This document shows positions 32,560-40,276 of a DNA stretch of 43,661 bases, one piece after another (within the stretch, counting starts at the first letter, position 1; each line of letters begins with the position of its first letter). This DNA comes from an uncultured Planctomycetia bacterium (lineage in GTDB: Bacteria; Planctomycetota; Phycisphaerae; FEN-1346; JAACEH01). Location: positions 1 to 43,661 of the forward strand of contig CAIYVX010000106.1 of NCBI GenBank assembly GCA_903929765.1, read 5' to 3'. The translations under genes and the position numbers were made by a program. The notes under the pieces are model-generated. The model was not told the DNA's origin. It was given only the letters and a program-made list of their open reading frames with translations, and made no database searches.

Positions 32560-32601
32560 GTGAACCGTTTTTCCATCCGAGCGCTAAGCCACGCAGATTC
32601 G
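32560..32601. other. Right attachment junction (attR-like) of the element
   Basis: The arm CCATCCGAG at 32573-32581 is followed by 15 bases and then GAT at 32596-32598, after which capsid codons resume (tcg ctg ctg ccg). The first 38 bases are repeated at 30364-30401. Confidence 0.75.
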
Positions 32602-33585
32602 CTGCTGCCGAACAAGGATCAGATTGCGGCCACGCCGACCAATCCTACCAGCGACACGACGCTGAGCGTGGCCAACGCGGGCAGCTTCCGCGTCGGCGAC
32701 CAGATCAAGGACTCCGTCCATACGGAGTTGATGCTGGTCACGGCGGTCAACACGGCGGCCAGCACGATCACGGTGACGCGCGGCTACGGCGGCACCACTC
32801 CGCAGGCCATCGGGCTGAACGACACGGTGTACATCCTGGGCAACGCGGCCCTGGAAGGCGACGACGCCGCCAACCCGCGGTTCACGACGCGGAGCCGGCG
32901 CGGGAACTGGACGCAGATTTTTACCGAGACGGTACTGGTGAGCGGCAGCGACATGGCCGTGCGGCATCTGGCTGTGGCCGACGAACTGGACTACCAGAAG
33001 CAGGAGCGGCTGCGCGAGATGCTCCGCGATCTGGAGAACACGGTGATCAACGGCATCGCCCCGAGCGCCACGCCGCAGGGCAGCGCCGCGGTCCGTCGGA
33101 CGATGAACGGGATCATTCCGCAGATTCAGACCAACGCCTTTGCCATGGGCGTGAACGGTTTCCCGTCCGGTCCGGCCCTGACCGAGCCGACGCTGAACCA
33201 GGCCCTGCGCAACATCTGGACGAACTCCTCGGCGAACATCGACCTGATCGTGGTGAACGGCTACCAGAAGCGGCAGATTTCGGCCTTCTCCAGCGCCATG
33301 CGGCGCTACACGGCGGAGGACGAGCGGTTCAACAACCTGATCGGGATCTACGAGAGCGACTTCGGGGTGCAGCGGGTGGTGCTGTCGCGCTGGGTGCCGG
33401 CCGACACGGTGCTGCTGCTGGATTCGAGCCGTCTGTCGGTCCTGCCGCTGGCGGGCCGGAGCTTCCAGTACCGTCCGCTGGCGGCCACGGGCGACTTCGA
33501 GCGTGGCGAGCTGATCGGCGAGTACACGCTGGAGTTGCGAAACGAGCAGGCCCACGGTCTGATTCGCGGGTTGCAGTCGGCCTAA
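32602..33585 (+). pseudogene. Major capsid protein, C-terminal part (interrupted)
   Basis: This holds 327 codons from LLPNKDQIAATPTNPTSDTT to RGLQSA. It contains the SU10/DUF5309-type core: GSFRVGDQI, GDDAANPRFTTRSRRGNW, TQIFTETVLVSG, LRDLENTVINGIAP, and ANIDLIVVNGYQKRQIS, ending with the P-domain strand VLPLAGRSFQYRPL. The frame upstream to 32494 is element DNA without a ribosome binding site, so this part has no authentic start. Together with codons 1-58 it makes a 385-aa protein, a usual length. It is followed by a 235-bp repeat-rich gap and the connector gene. Confidence 0.92.
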
Positions 33586-33589
33586 CGGC

Positions 33590-33798
33590 AACGGGTGGCA
33601 TGGACCACGCTTGCGTGGCCATGCTTGTCAGAGGTAGCAGTGAAACCGGTCGGGGTGGAGCCCGGCGCGCGTGCGGCCCTGTTGGGTCGTGATCAGCCAG
33701 ACGCCTTCGCGCTCGAATCCAAAACAGGAGCGGACCGAGGCGTGGGGCTCCACCCCACCACTTTTTTTACTGTAGGTCGGGTCAACAGACCCGACAGG
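33590..33798. repeat. Repeat cluster after the capsid gene
   Basis: Three chromosomal repeat types stand in line: a ggtggcatgg/ccatgc palindrome (about 33592-33627), an inverted pair ggtcggggtggagccc ... gtggggctccacccc (about 33646-33760), and the GTAGGTCGGGTC palindrome (33772-33796) that also ends coaE. No coding signal is seen. Confidence 0.7.
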
Positions 33799-33820
33799 TG
33801 AATCAGAAAGGGATATTTTT

Positions 33821-34474
33821 ATGGCAAACTTTTCGACCGACGCGGACCTGGTGAAATGGGAACCGACTCTGTTTCGCGACCTCTCGGCGCCGGGGCAGCG
33901 GCTGGCCGGCGGCAGCGACGGTTCGACGGCGGGCCTGGCGCTGACCAGCGTTTCGGCCAGCTTCACGACGCAGCGCGTGGCCCCCGGGCACGTCGTCCAC
34001 CTGGCGTCGGCGGACGGGACCGACTTCGGCTGTTACGAAGTTCTGAGCGTGGTGTCGGCGACGGCGCTGCTGGCGACCGACGTGGGCCGCGACGCCACGG
34101 ATTCGGTGGACCTGCCGACCGGCCATCCCTGGACCTACAGCATTGACACGTTCGACGCCCAGGCCGAGGAGGTGCGGTTCGAACTTCTTTCGCGGCTCGG
34201 GCTGGAAAGCGACCGGCACGGGCTGGATCAGGAAGCCTGGGTGCTGGACCGGCGCGTGTTGCGGCGGGCCAGCGTTTTCGCCACGCTGGCGATGATCTTC
34301 GAGGGGCAGTCCGGCGGGAACGAGGAGGGGCGGACCCTGGCGGCCAAGGCGGCGCTCTATCGCGGGCTGTATGAAAAGGAACTGGCGAAGATTCGGGTGC
34401 GGCTCGACCGCAACGGCGACGGGTTGGCGGACGACATGCGAGCGCCGGGGAGCGCGCGGCTGTCGCGGGATTAA
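33821..34474 (+). CDS. Putative head-tail connector (phage structural) protein
   Basis: The 217-aa protein starts at 33821 (MANFSTDADLVKWEPTLFRD). Its N-terminal half is beta-rich (FTTQRVAPGHVVHLASADGT, CYEVLSVVSATALLATDV), and the C-terminal half is helical and charged (WVLDRRVLRRASVFATLAMI, KAALYRGLYEKELAKIRVRL). A helical gp6-like head-tail connector encoded right after the major capsid gene would fit. The call rests mainly on position. It precedes the next gene by 29 bp and follows a repeat cluster. Confidence 0.6.
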   Translation: MANFSTDADLVKWEPTLFRDLSAPGQRLAGGSDGSTAGLALTSVSASFTTQRVAPGHVVHLASADGTDFGCYEVLSVVSATALLATDVGRDATDSVDLPTGHPWTYSIDTFDAQAEEVRFELLSRLGLESDRHGLDQEAWVLDRRVLRRASVFATLAMIFEGQSGGNEEGRTLAAKAALYRGLYEKELAKIRVRLDRNGDGLADDMRAPGSARLSRD

Positions 34475-34503
34475 CGAAATAGTCGGTCTAAGGAGAAACG
34501 AAC

Positions 34504-35364
34504 ATGACGGGACGTGGCTGGGCACTGCTGGCGGCGGCGCGACGGGCGATCTTGACCGTGCCGGGCATTGGCGGGGCGCACATTGTGCGTGACCGGCGGC
34601 GCGAGGACGTGCCGCTGGGACAGCAGGCGGCGGTGCTGCTGGAACCGGAGTCGTCGCAGCAGCTCTGGTGGCCGCAGTCGCGCGACTGGCAGTACGAACT
34701 GAGCGCCTTCACGCTGGTCACGGTGGCCCGGGTGCGGCCGGGAGCGTCAGCGCGGCAAAAGGTGGCCGAGTTGCACGAGGCGGCGCTGGCGGCGGTGCGA
34801 AACTCGGCGGAAATTCTGGCGGTGGTGAGCGACGGTCCGCCCAGTTCGGAGCACGTGCTGCGCGACTTGAAGCGGGAGATCGGCGGCGTGCGTTGGGGTC
34901 CGACGGTGGAGGAGAAGGACCGGCCGGGTGATCCGTTCGCGCTGGCCACGGTGGTTTGCCTGGGGGTTTGGATTTCTCAACCGACGACTTCGGTGACGCT
35001 GGACGGGGCGGCCCTGTTCGCCAGCGGACCGCACGAAATTGTTCCGGGCAGCGCCGAACGGGCGACGAGCCAGCGGCTCTTCAACGGCCTGACCGGGGTG
35101 CTGTTGGTGGACCTGGGACCGCGGCCGCGGCGTCTGGTGCAGCACGGGTGGCTCTCGGCGGCGAGCGAAACGAGCCTGTTTCAACTGGAGTCGGCGATTG
35201 AGGCGCGGATCGACGGGGCGGTACACGCGCTGGTTGACCGCGACGGGACGAGTCATCCGTATGTGCGGGTCGAGCGGTTCACGCGGCGCGGGCCGGTGGA
35301 GATCGGGCTGCGTTATAACCGGGCGTATGAGGTGGAGTACACGGACTTCTTGCCGGGGACATAG
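34504..35364 (+). CDS. Phage-type structural protein, possibly tail completion
   Basis: The 286-aa protein starts at 34504 with AAGGAGAAACGAAC upstream. The first 160 residues (LAAARRAILTVPGIGGAHIV, YELSAFTLVTVARVRPGASA, ALATVVCLGVWISQ) resemble small head-closure or tail-terminator proteins. The second half (VTLDGAALFASGPHEIVPGS, GVLLVDLGPRPRRLVQHGWL) is a separate beta-rich domain. It could be a fusion of tail terminator and tail tube functions. No firm family is recognised; the call rests on location and length. Confidence 0.5.
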   Translation: MTGRGWALLAAARRAILTVPGIGGAHIVRDRRREDVPLGQQAAVLLEPESSQQLWWPQSRDWQYELSAFTLVTVARVRPGASARQKVAELHEAALAAVRNSAEILAVVSDGPPSSEHVLRDLKREIGGVRWGPTVEEKDRPGDPFALATVVCLGVWISQPTTSVTLDGAALFASGPHEIVPGSAERATSQRLFNGLTGVLLVDLGPRPRRLVQHGWLSAASETSLFQLESAIEARIDGAVHALVDRDGTSHPYVRVERFTRRGPVEIGLRYNRAYEVEYTDFLPGT

Positions 35365-35406
35365 GCGTGGGTGGCCTGGCGGCCGCTTTTTACCGCCTTG
35401 ATGTTT

Positions 35407-35462
35407 TGAGCCTCAACCCCTCACCCGGCCCTTGCGGGCCACCCTCTCCCAGGGGAGAGGGG
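35407..35462. repeat. Dispersed repeat upstream of a fibronectin-like gene
   Basis: cctcaacccctcacccgg, a GGCCC/GGGCC-type hairpin and ccaccctctccca/ggggagagggg follow one another. The same order is found within polA (4165-4222), and the last part at 26-58. Confidence 0.75.
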
Positions 35463-35482
35463 TAACAACAAAGGAATCGGCG

Positions 35483-36220
35483 ATGGGCTTTTCGATAGCG
35501 GAAATCGGCGGCGTGCGGGCCATGCCGGTGGTGCTGGCGGTGGACGTGGCGGGGCGCTGGCAGGCGGAGCCGGGGTTCGTGGAGGTGGTCTTCACGTCGA
35601 GCGCGGTCGGGATGCAGCACCAGGTTTACGTGGACGGGCGGCTGGCGGGGGCGACGCTCTCGACGGCCGACCGGTCGGTGATCGTGGCGGCGCCGCAAAC
35701 GGCGGCCAGCGCGATCGAGGTGGCGGCGGTCGATCCCGGCGACCGGCTGACGGATTTCAGCGCCTCGCTGGCCGGGTTCACGGCCGCCCAGGGCACATGC
35801 GTGGAACTGGTCTGGTCCGGCGGGCGATACCTGGGCAACGACCTGGATCATTTCGACGTTTTCGGCGGGCCGGCCGGGGCCATCGACTATTCGCGGCCGC
35901 TGAACGCCGAGGCGATCGGGAAAATAGGTGACTGTCCCTATTTTGAGGGTTTGGGTTGCGGCGGATTCGGTCGCGGGGGCTGGGGCCGCAGCGCCATGAC
36001 TTTCACATTCGTTACGCAGAAATATTTCAACGGGACGTACAGCTTTGAAATCCGGTCGGTGGACACGGCGGGCAACGCCGCGCCGGGGCCGCAGGTCACG
36101 GTCCAGGTGCAGGGCCTGCCGCGACCGCCCGGCGAACTCACGATCACAAATTACGACTCCGGCAGTCGGGCGGCGAGCCTGGCGTGGGCCGGCAGTCCGG
36201 ACCTCGAACAAGGGAGCTAA
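35483..36220 (+). CDS. Phage-type beta-sandwich protein, fibronectin III-like
   Basis: The 245-aa protein begins at 35483 (MGFSIAEIGGVRAMPVVLAV) after AAAGGAATC; the longer open frame starts inside a repeat. It contains VYVDGRLAGATLSTADRSVI, LVWSGGRYLGNDLDHFDVFG, YSFEIRSVDTAGNAAPGPQV and LTITNYDSGSRAASLAWAGS, typical alternating strands of Ig/fibronectin III domains, likely in a tail or tail-tip protein. Codons for IGKIGDCPYFE (35912-35944) come from an inserted palindrome. It ends four bases before the next gene, so they are co-translated. Confidence 0.65.
   Translation: MGFSIAEIGGVRAMPVVLAVDVAGRWQAEPGFVEVVFTSSAVGMQHQVYVDGRLAGATLSTADRSVIVAAPQTAASAIEVAAVDPGDRLTDFSASLAGFTAAQGTCVELVWSGGRYLGNDLDHFDVFGGPAGAIDYSRPLNAEAIGKIGDCPYFEGLGCGGFGRGGWGRSAMTFTFVTQKYFNGTYSFEIRSVDTAGNAAPGPQVTVQVQGLPRPPGELTITNYDSGSRAASLAWAGSPDLEQGS
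35921..35944. repeat. AAAATAGG/CCTATTTT palindrome inside a phage-like gene
   Basis: AAAATAGG (35921-35928) and CCTATTTT (35937-35944) form a perfect 8-bp stem around TGACTGTC. The AT-rich block is unlike the surrounding codons and stays in frame. Its sequence type (tagg-tgactgtccc-tattt) is that of REP-like dispersed elements. Confidence 0.7.
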
Positions 36221-36224
36221 GGAA

Positions 36225-36473
36225 ATGGCCTCGACTTTTACACCGCGCTTCAATCTGGAGAAGCCCGCGAACAACGATTATGTGGACACCTGGGATCAGG
36301 TGGTTAATGCAAACATGAACAAGATTGACGCGGCGCTGGCGGCGGTGCCGGTGGCGACGGCTGATCCGCCGGCTCCGGCGGCGGGGCAGATGTGGGTGCG
36401 GTCGGACCTGTCGCAACTGCGGATTCGCGTCGGTTCGGCGACGCTGCAAGTGGCGCTGTCACCGGCGTCGTAA
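36225..36473 (+). CDS. Small phage-type protein
   Basis: The 82-aa protein starts at 36225 with GGGAGCTAAGG upstream. It begins MASTFTPRFNLEKPANNDYV and continues DTWDQVVNANMNKIDAALAA, a pattern common at the start of phage tail-fibre or tail-tip proteins, then a small strand-rich tail (MWVRSDLSQLRIRVG). It may form the attachment part of a fibre. It is followed by a 69-bp gap and the LamG gene. Confidence 0.65.
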   Translation: MASTFTPRFNLEKPANNDYVDTWDQVVNANMNKIDAALAAVPVATADPPAPAAGQMWVRSDLSQLRIRVGSATLQVALSPAS

Positions 36474-36542
36474 GGGGGCTGGCCCGCGCACGGTCGGACA
36501 AGCCGGCCGTGGCACATGTGATAGGTAAGAACGGGAGAAAAA

Positions 36543-38153
36543 ATGCTCACCTTTGCCATGAACACGGCGAATTTCGGCAGTTACCAGGGCGGCGGGTCGG
36601 CGAGCGGCACGCGGCTCGCCGGCGCGGGCGTCCAGTTGACCCCGGCGGAATTCACCTCCGACGGCGATACCATCGGCCTCTGGCACCTGCACCAGCAGGT
36701 CTGGACCGACGCCAGCGGCTGCGGCCACGACCTCGGGCCGATGTCCGGGGCCACGCTCAACGAGCAAGGCGCCGCTTTCGCCATCAGCCGCAACCAATAC
36801 GCCAAGACTCTGGGCATCATGAACCTGCGCGGCCTATCGGTCCTGACCTTCGAATGCTGGTTCAATCCGTCGTCGCTCCAGTCGAGCGGCTACCGCGGCC
36901 TGTGCGGCCAGGACGTCAACCTGATGCTGCTGACCTATCGTACGGGCAACACGTTCTCCGTCCGCTTTTCACTGAATTACGGCATCTATGCAGAGTACGT
37001 ATTTCCAAGCCTGCCGCAGGTCGGCGTCTGGCATCACGTGGCGGGCATCTGGCAGCGCGGCACGGCCGGCGGGCTGGCGGTCTACGTCGACGGCGTGAAA
37101 GGGGCAACCGTCGCTTCGCCACCAAATGCGAACCTGCCGTCGTTATCACACAACTTCTTCATCGGGGCCGCGCAGGGCACCTATTACTTCGACGGAAAGA
37201 TCGACGAGGTGCAATTGAGCGACATGGCGCGCTATACCGACAACTTCACGCCGGCGCGGTACCCCGCCTCGGGCACGTTCACCTCGCCGGTATTCGACGC
37301 CGGACGAAGCGGCGCGCGGTGGCTCGGTGTTGCGGCGCAATCGACCATCCCGCCGACGGCGGGCTTGGTGATGACCGCGTGCATCGGCGACGCACTCGAC
37401 GAAACGGGCCAGGTGGTGGGTGCGTGGAACCCGGCGAGCGGGACGCTTCCTCTCGGCCGGTATCTCCAATGGCAAACTCTCCTTTCTCGTTCGACCGACG
37501 CGACGGGCCTGGCGACGCCGACGCTGACGTCGGTCACGGCCACGGCCGGCGAGGGCGGCTACAACATTTACCACGGCGTCGGCAGCAGCGCGGCGGCGAT
37601 TGACTACGATTCGCCGGCGGGCGTCACCGGGCCGGGCGTCCTGGCCATAACGCAGGCCGGGTTGGCGGCGCCGGGGGTGCACTGGTTCGGCGTTCGCAGC
37701 GTCACGGACGCCGGCGTGGTCTCGCCGACGACCGACGCAGAGGTGCGACTGGAATTGGACGCTCAGGGCCGCCAGGTGTTACCGCGCCCGGCGTCGGTGC
37801 AAGGACTGTCGGGGGCCGCCGGCGCGGGCGGTCGCGTGACGCTGAATTGGTTGGCCATGCCCGAAACTGGCGCGGCCTTGCCGGCGGCGTTTCGTATCTA
37901 CGGCGACGGCGGGACCGGAGCCGTGAACTTCGCCGTGGCGCTGGGGTCGGTGGCTTATGTGCCGGGGCAGCGGGGGTACCGGTGGACGAGCGGCGCGCTG
38001 GCGGCGGGGGTGACGGTGCAACTGGCGGTGCGGGCCGAAAGCGCTGCCGGCGGCGTGGACGCCGCGCCGGCGACGGTGGCGGTGACGCCGGTCGCGGCGG
38101 GGCCGGCGGTGGTCGGGCAGGTGAGTGCAGCGACGGCGTTGGGGGAAAGTTAG
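36543..38153 (+). CDS. LamG/concanavalin-like protein with fibronectin III-like domains, probable tail fibre
   Basis: The 536-aa protein has a laminin-G/concanavalin-like jelly roll at residues about 35-240 (TIGLWHLHQQVWTDASGCGH, LTFECWFNPSSLQ, WHHVAGIWQRGTAGGLAVYV-type strands, KIDEVQLSDMARYTDNFTPA). Two beta-sandwich regions follow (about 250-400 and 410-536; GVHWFGVRSVTDAGVVSPTT, GRVTLNWLAMPETGAALPAA) that look like fibronectin III units. Such proteins bind glycans and often form host-contact fibres on tails. Location between a fibre-start-like gene and a baseplate-like gene fits this. Glycan target unknown. Confidence 0.75.
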   Translation: MLTFAMNTANFGSYQGGGSASGTRLAGAGVQLTPAEFTSDGDTIGLWHLHQQVWTDASGCGHDLGPMSGATLNEQGAAFAISRNQYAKTLGIMNLRGLSVLTFECWFNPSSLQSSGYRGLCGQDVNLMLLTYRTGNTFSVRFSLNYGIYAEYVFPSLPQVGVWHHVAGIWQRGTAGGLAVYVDGVKGATVASPPNANLPSLSHNFFIGAAQGTYYFDGKIDEVQLSDMARYTDNFTPARYPASGTFTSPVFDAGRSGARWLGVAAQSTIPPTAGLVMTACIGDALDETGQVVGAWNPASGTLPLGRYLQWQTLLSRSTDATGLATPTLTSVTATAGEGGYNIYHGVGSSAAAIDYDSPAGVTGPGVLAITQAGLAAPGVHWFGVRSVTDAGVVSPTTDAEVRLELDAQGRQVLPRPASVQGLSGAAGAGGRVTLNWLAMPETGAALPAAFRIYGDGGTGAVNFAVALGSVAYVPGQRGYRWTSGALAAGVTVQLAVRAESAAGGVDAAPATVAVTPVAAGPAVVGQVSAATALGES

Positions 38154-38160
38154 TGAATCC

Positions 38161-38275
38161 GGGTGCCACACTTTGAAGCGGCGGCGAAGCCGACGCCAAA
38201 GTGTGTGTTTCTTTGTCCGGCGAGAAGCACACACTTTGGCTCCGACTAAAGTCGGAGCTTCAAAGTGTGGCACCC
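38161..38275. repeat. Composite GGGTGCCAC repeat
   Basis: GGGTGCCACACTTTG at the left and CAAAGTGTGGCACCC at the right are exact inverted arms (38161-38175 and 38261-38275). Nested stems gtgtgt / acacac and ctccgac / gtcggag lie between. Shares its arms with 23102-23210 and 40142-40242. Confidence 0.85.
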
Positions 38276-38309
38276 GGAATTGAGCAAGGAACGCGAGGAG
38301 AAATAATAA

Positions 38310-40130
38310 ATGAGCAACACAGCGGTTTATTTTCCGGCGCTGAAGGCCGTGCCGACGGCGGCGCAGCCGATTTTTCAGGTTTGCGTGGCGGGGGTGTGGG
38401 CGCCGGCGCTGCGTCCGGTGGAATATGAGCAGCGGGCCGGAGCGGCGCCGCGAATCAAGCTGGCCCTGGACGTGGGCCGGTCCGTGACGGGCGGACCGCG
38501 CGTGTTCCCGGAGGCGGCGCTCGTGGCGATTGCGCCGAACCAACTGGTGACGGTGAAATTGATTCGCAGCGGCGTGGTGGTCGAGCGCGGGTTGGCCGGC
38601 CTGACGCTGTTCGAGGGGTACATCGACGGGCCGGCGTTCTCCTACAGCGCCGGCGGCGAAGAGGCCCACTTCTGGGCGGTGGATCGCAGCGAAGAGGTGC
38701 TGAAGACAACCGTTAGTGGGCAATATGTGAGCATTTCCGGGGCTAATCCGGTGTTGGTCGGCGGCCTGGACCTGGTGTTCAATCCCGGCGGGCAGCCGAA
38801 CATGTCGGCTGGGAGTTTTGCGCCGCCGTCGGGCGGGGTGGCCGGACCGGTTTTCGTCGCCCCAGGTGCGACGGGGGCGCAGTTCTGGACCGCCGACCAG
38901 GCGGCACGCTATCTGATTAATTTTTACGCCGCAGCGCCGTGGCTCCAGTTGCCGACGGCGGCGGAGTTGACGCAACTGGTCGGGACGCAAACGCTGGAGA
39001 GCGTGCGGGTCGAGGGCCGGACGGTGCTGGAGGCGCTGGAACACCTGACGCGGCGCGTCGGGCTGCGGGCGACGGTGGCTCTGTCGCAGGACGCGACGGG
39101 CCTGCTGGTGCGGTCGCTGGTGCTGGTGGGGCGGGGGCAGGGGCGGCAGATTTCGCTCTATCACCAAATGCCGGGCGAGACGTTTTCGCTGGCCGCGACG
39201 GCCATGGAGCAGGCTGAGATCGAGGTGAACTGGGCGGAGTCGCTGGCGCGGCTGGAGTTGTCGGGCGACGTGAAAACTTACGAATCGACTTTCAACCTGG
39301 TGGCGGGCTGGGATCTCTCGGGCGAAGGCGAGGAGCGGGCGTCGTACCGGCGCAGCGACAATCCGAACTTCGCGGGGGTGGCGGACGTGTACCGGAAATG
39401 GGTTTTGAACGAAACGGGCGACTATTCGGCGGCGCCGTACAACCGCGGGGCGGCATACGACCTGAGCGGATTGTTCGAGGGGGCGGCGACGCTCCAACGG
39501 CGGCGGCGTTTTCGGCCGACGATCAGCACGGACGCGGCCGGGGCGTCGTATGGTGTTTATGTCGAAGTGTCATACGACGGCGGGACGACCTTCGCTCGCT
39601 ACGGCGACGCGGTCCGCGTGCTGGAGGAGGAGTGCGGCGTGTGGCTGTCGGGCGACGGGCTGCCGGCGGAACTGTTTTACGCGGCGGCGCGGGGCCTGCT
39701 CCGGGTCCGGGTGACGGCGGCGGTGGAGAGCGACGCGCGGCTTGGAGTGGAGGTGGAGCGGCCGGGGTTGCAGAGCGACCAGCGCGGGCGGCGGCTGTGG
39801 CAGGACGTTTCCAACGGTTATCACTACCGGCAGGTGGCGGGTACGAGCAAGTTTTCGGGCGGGACGTCGAAGGCCGTGGACGATGCGGACCGGCTGGCCA
39901 CGCTGGCGGCGGATTTGTGGCAAGCCGGGCGGCTGGCCCCGACGCCGTGCCGCATCGGGCTGCCGTTTTTCAGCGTGAGTTACCGCGTGGGCGACCAGAT
40001 CGACGCGGTGCGGTACCGCTGGGCGTGGATCAAACGGTCAGCGGCGGGGATCGACACGTCGCCGCTGGTGGAGTGCGTGCGGCAGACGTTCGGGGCGGAA
40101 GGCTGGCGGACGGAATTGGTTTTGGATTGA
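38310..40130 (+). CDS. Large phage-type baseplate or hub-like protein, function unknown
   Basis: The 606-aa protein (MSNTAVYFPALKAVPTAAQP...) starts at 38310 after AGGAGAAATAATAA. It has strand-rich regions (FEGYIDGPAFSYSAGGEEAH, VDRSEEVLKTTVSGQYVSIS), a helical segment (QAARYLINFYAAAPWLQLPT, TVLEALEHLTRRVGLRATVA) and a long beta-rich second half (EIEVNWAESLARLELSGDVK, GVYVEVSYDGGTTFARYGDA). The order beta-helix-beta with the V-L-E-A-L-x-x-L helix is reminiscent of tail hub proteins (gp27/gpD-like). I cannot prove the family. It is the largest protein of the block. Confidence 0.6.
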   Translation: MSNTAVYFPALKAVPTAAQPIFQVCVAGVWAPALRPVEYEQRAGAAPRIKLALDVGRSVTGGPRVFPEAALVAIAPNQLVTVKLIRSGVVVERGLAGLTLFEGYIDGPAFSYSAGGEEAHFWAVDRSEEVLKTTVSGQYVSISGANPVLVGGLDLVFNPGGQPNMSAGSFAPPSGGVAGPVFVAPGATGAQFWTADQAARYLINFYAAAPWLQLPTAAELTQLVGTQTLESVRVEGRTVLEALEHLTRRVGLRATVALSQDATGLLVRSLVLVGRGQGRQISLYHQMPGETFSLAATAMEQAEIEVNWAESLARLELSGDVKTYESTFNLVAGWDLSGEGEERASYRRSDNPNFAGVADVYRKWVLNETGDYSAAPYNRGAAYDLSGLFEGAATLQRRRRFRPTISTDAAGASYGVYVEVSYDGGTTFARYGDAVRVLEEECGVWLSGDGLPAELFYAAARGLLRVRVTAAVESDARLGVEVERPGLQSDQRGRRLWQDVSNGYHYRQVAGTSKFSGGTSKAVDDADRLATLAADLWQAGRLAPTPCRIGLPFFSVSYRVGDQIDAVRYRWAWIKRSAAGIDTSPLVECVRQTFGAEGWRTELVLD

Positions 40131-40141
40131 AAAGTGGATGC

Positions 40142-40242
40142 GGGGTGCCACACCTTGGCCCCCGGCTTTTCGGGGGCAAGGTGTGCGGCCGGAGGCACAC
40201 CCTGCCCGGCGATACAGCCCGCCGGGACAGAGTGTGGCACCC
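40142..40242. repeat. Composite GGGTGCCAC repeat
   Basis: GGGTGCCACACCTTGG at the left and GTGTGGCACCC at the right, with inner hairpins ccccggcttttcgggg and cccggcg...cgccggg. Third member of the family with 23102-23210 and 38161-38275. Confidence 0.8.
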
Positions 40243-40276
40243 TTTTTCCAGACAGTTTTGCAAAGGAGAATTGAAC

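Larger units (their letters stand above)
25708..32598. mobile_element. Serine-recombinase element inserted in the major capsid gene
   Basis: A 6,891-bp insertion (the exact edge can slide within GAT-x-CG) carrying a large serine recombinase at the left edge, a 61-aa gene, a truncated tape-measure gene and its truncated neighbour, a 141-aa gene and an AbiE toxin-antitoxin pair. Excision joins capsid codon 57 to the remainder without frame change. Joining the two element ends rebuilds a 48-bp site with perfect 9-bp inverted arms and a central GA. Unlike the flanking phage-like block, it holds none of the chromosomal palindromes, which suggests recent arrival. A copy of the right arm at 30364-30401 divides it into at least two units. 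Confidence 0.85.

Noticed and set aside
23102-40242. CRISPR array
   Set aside because: Repeats are palindromic, differ in length and are kilobases apart; no regular spacers and no cas genes.
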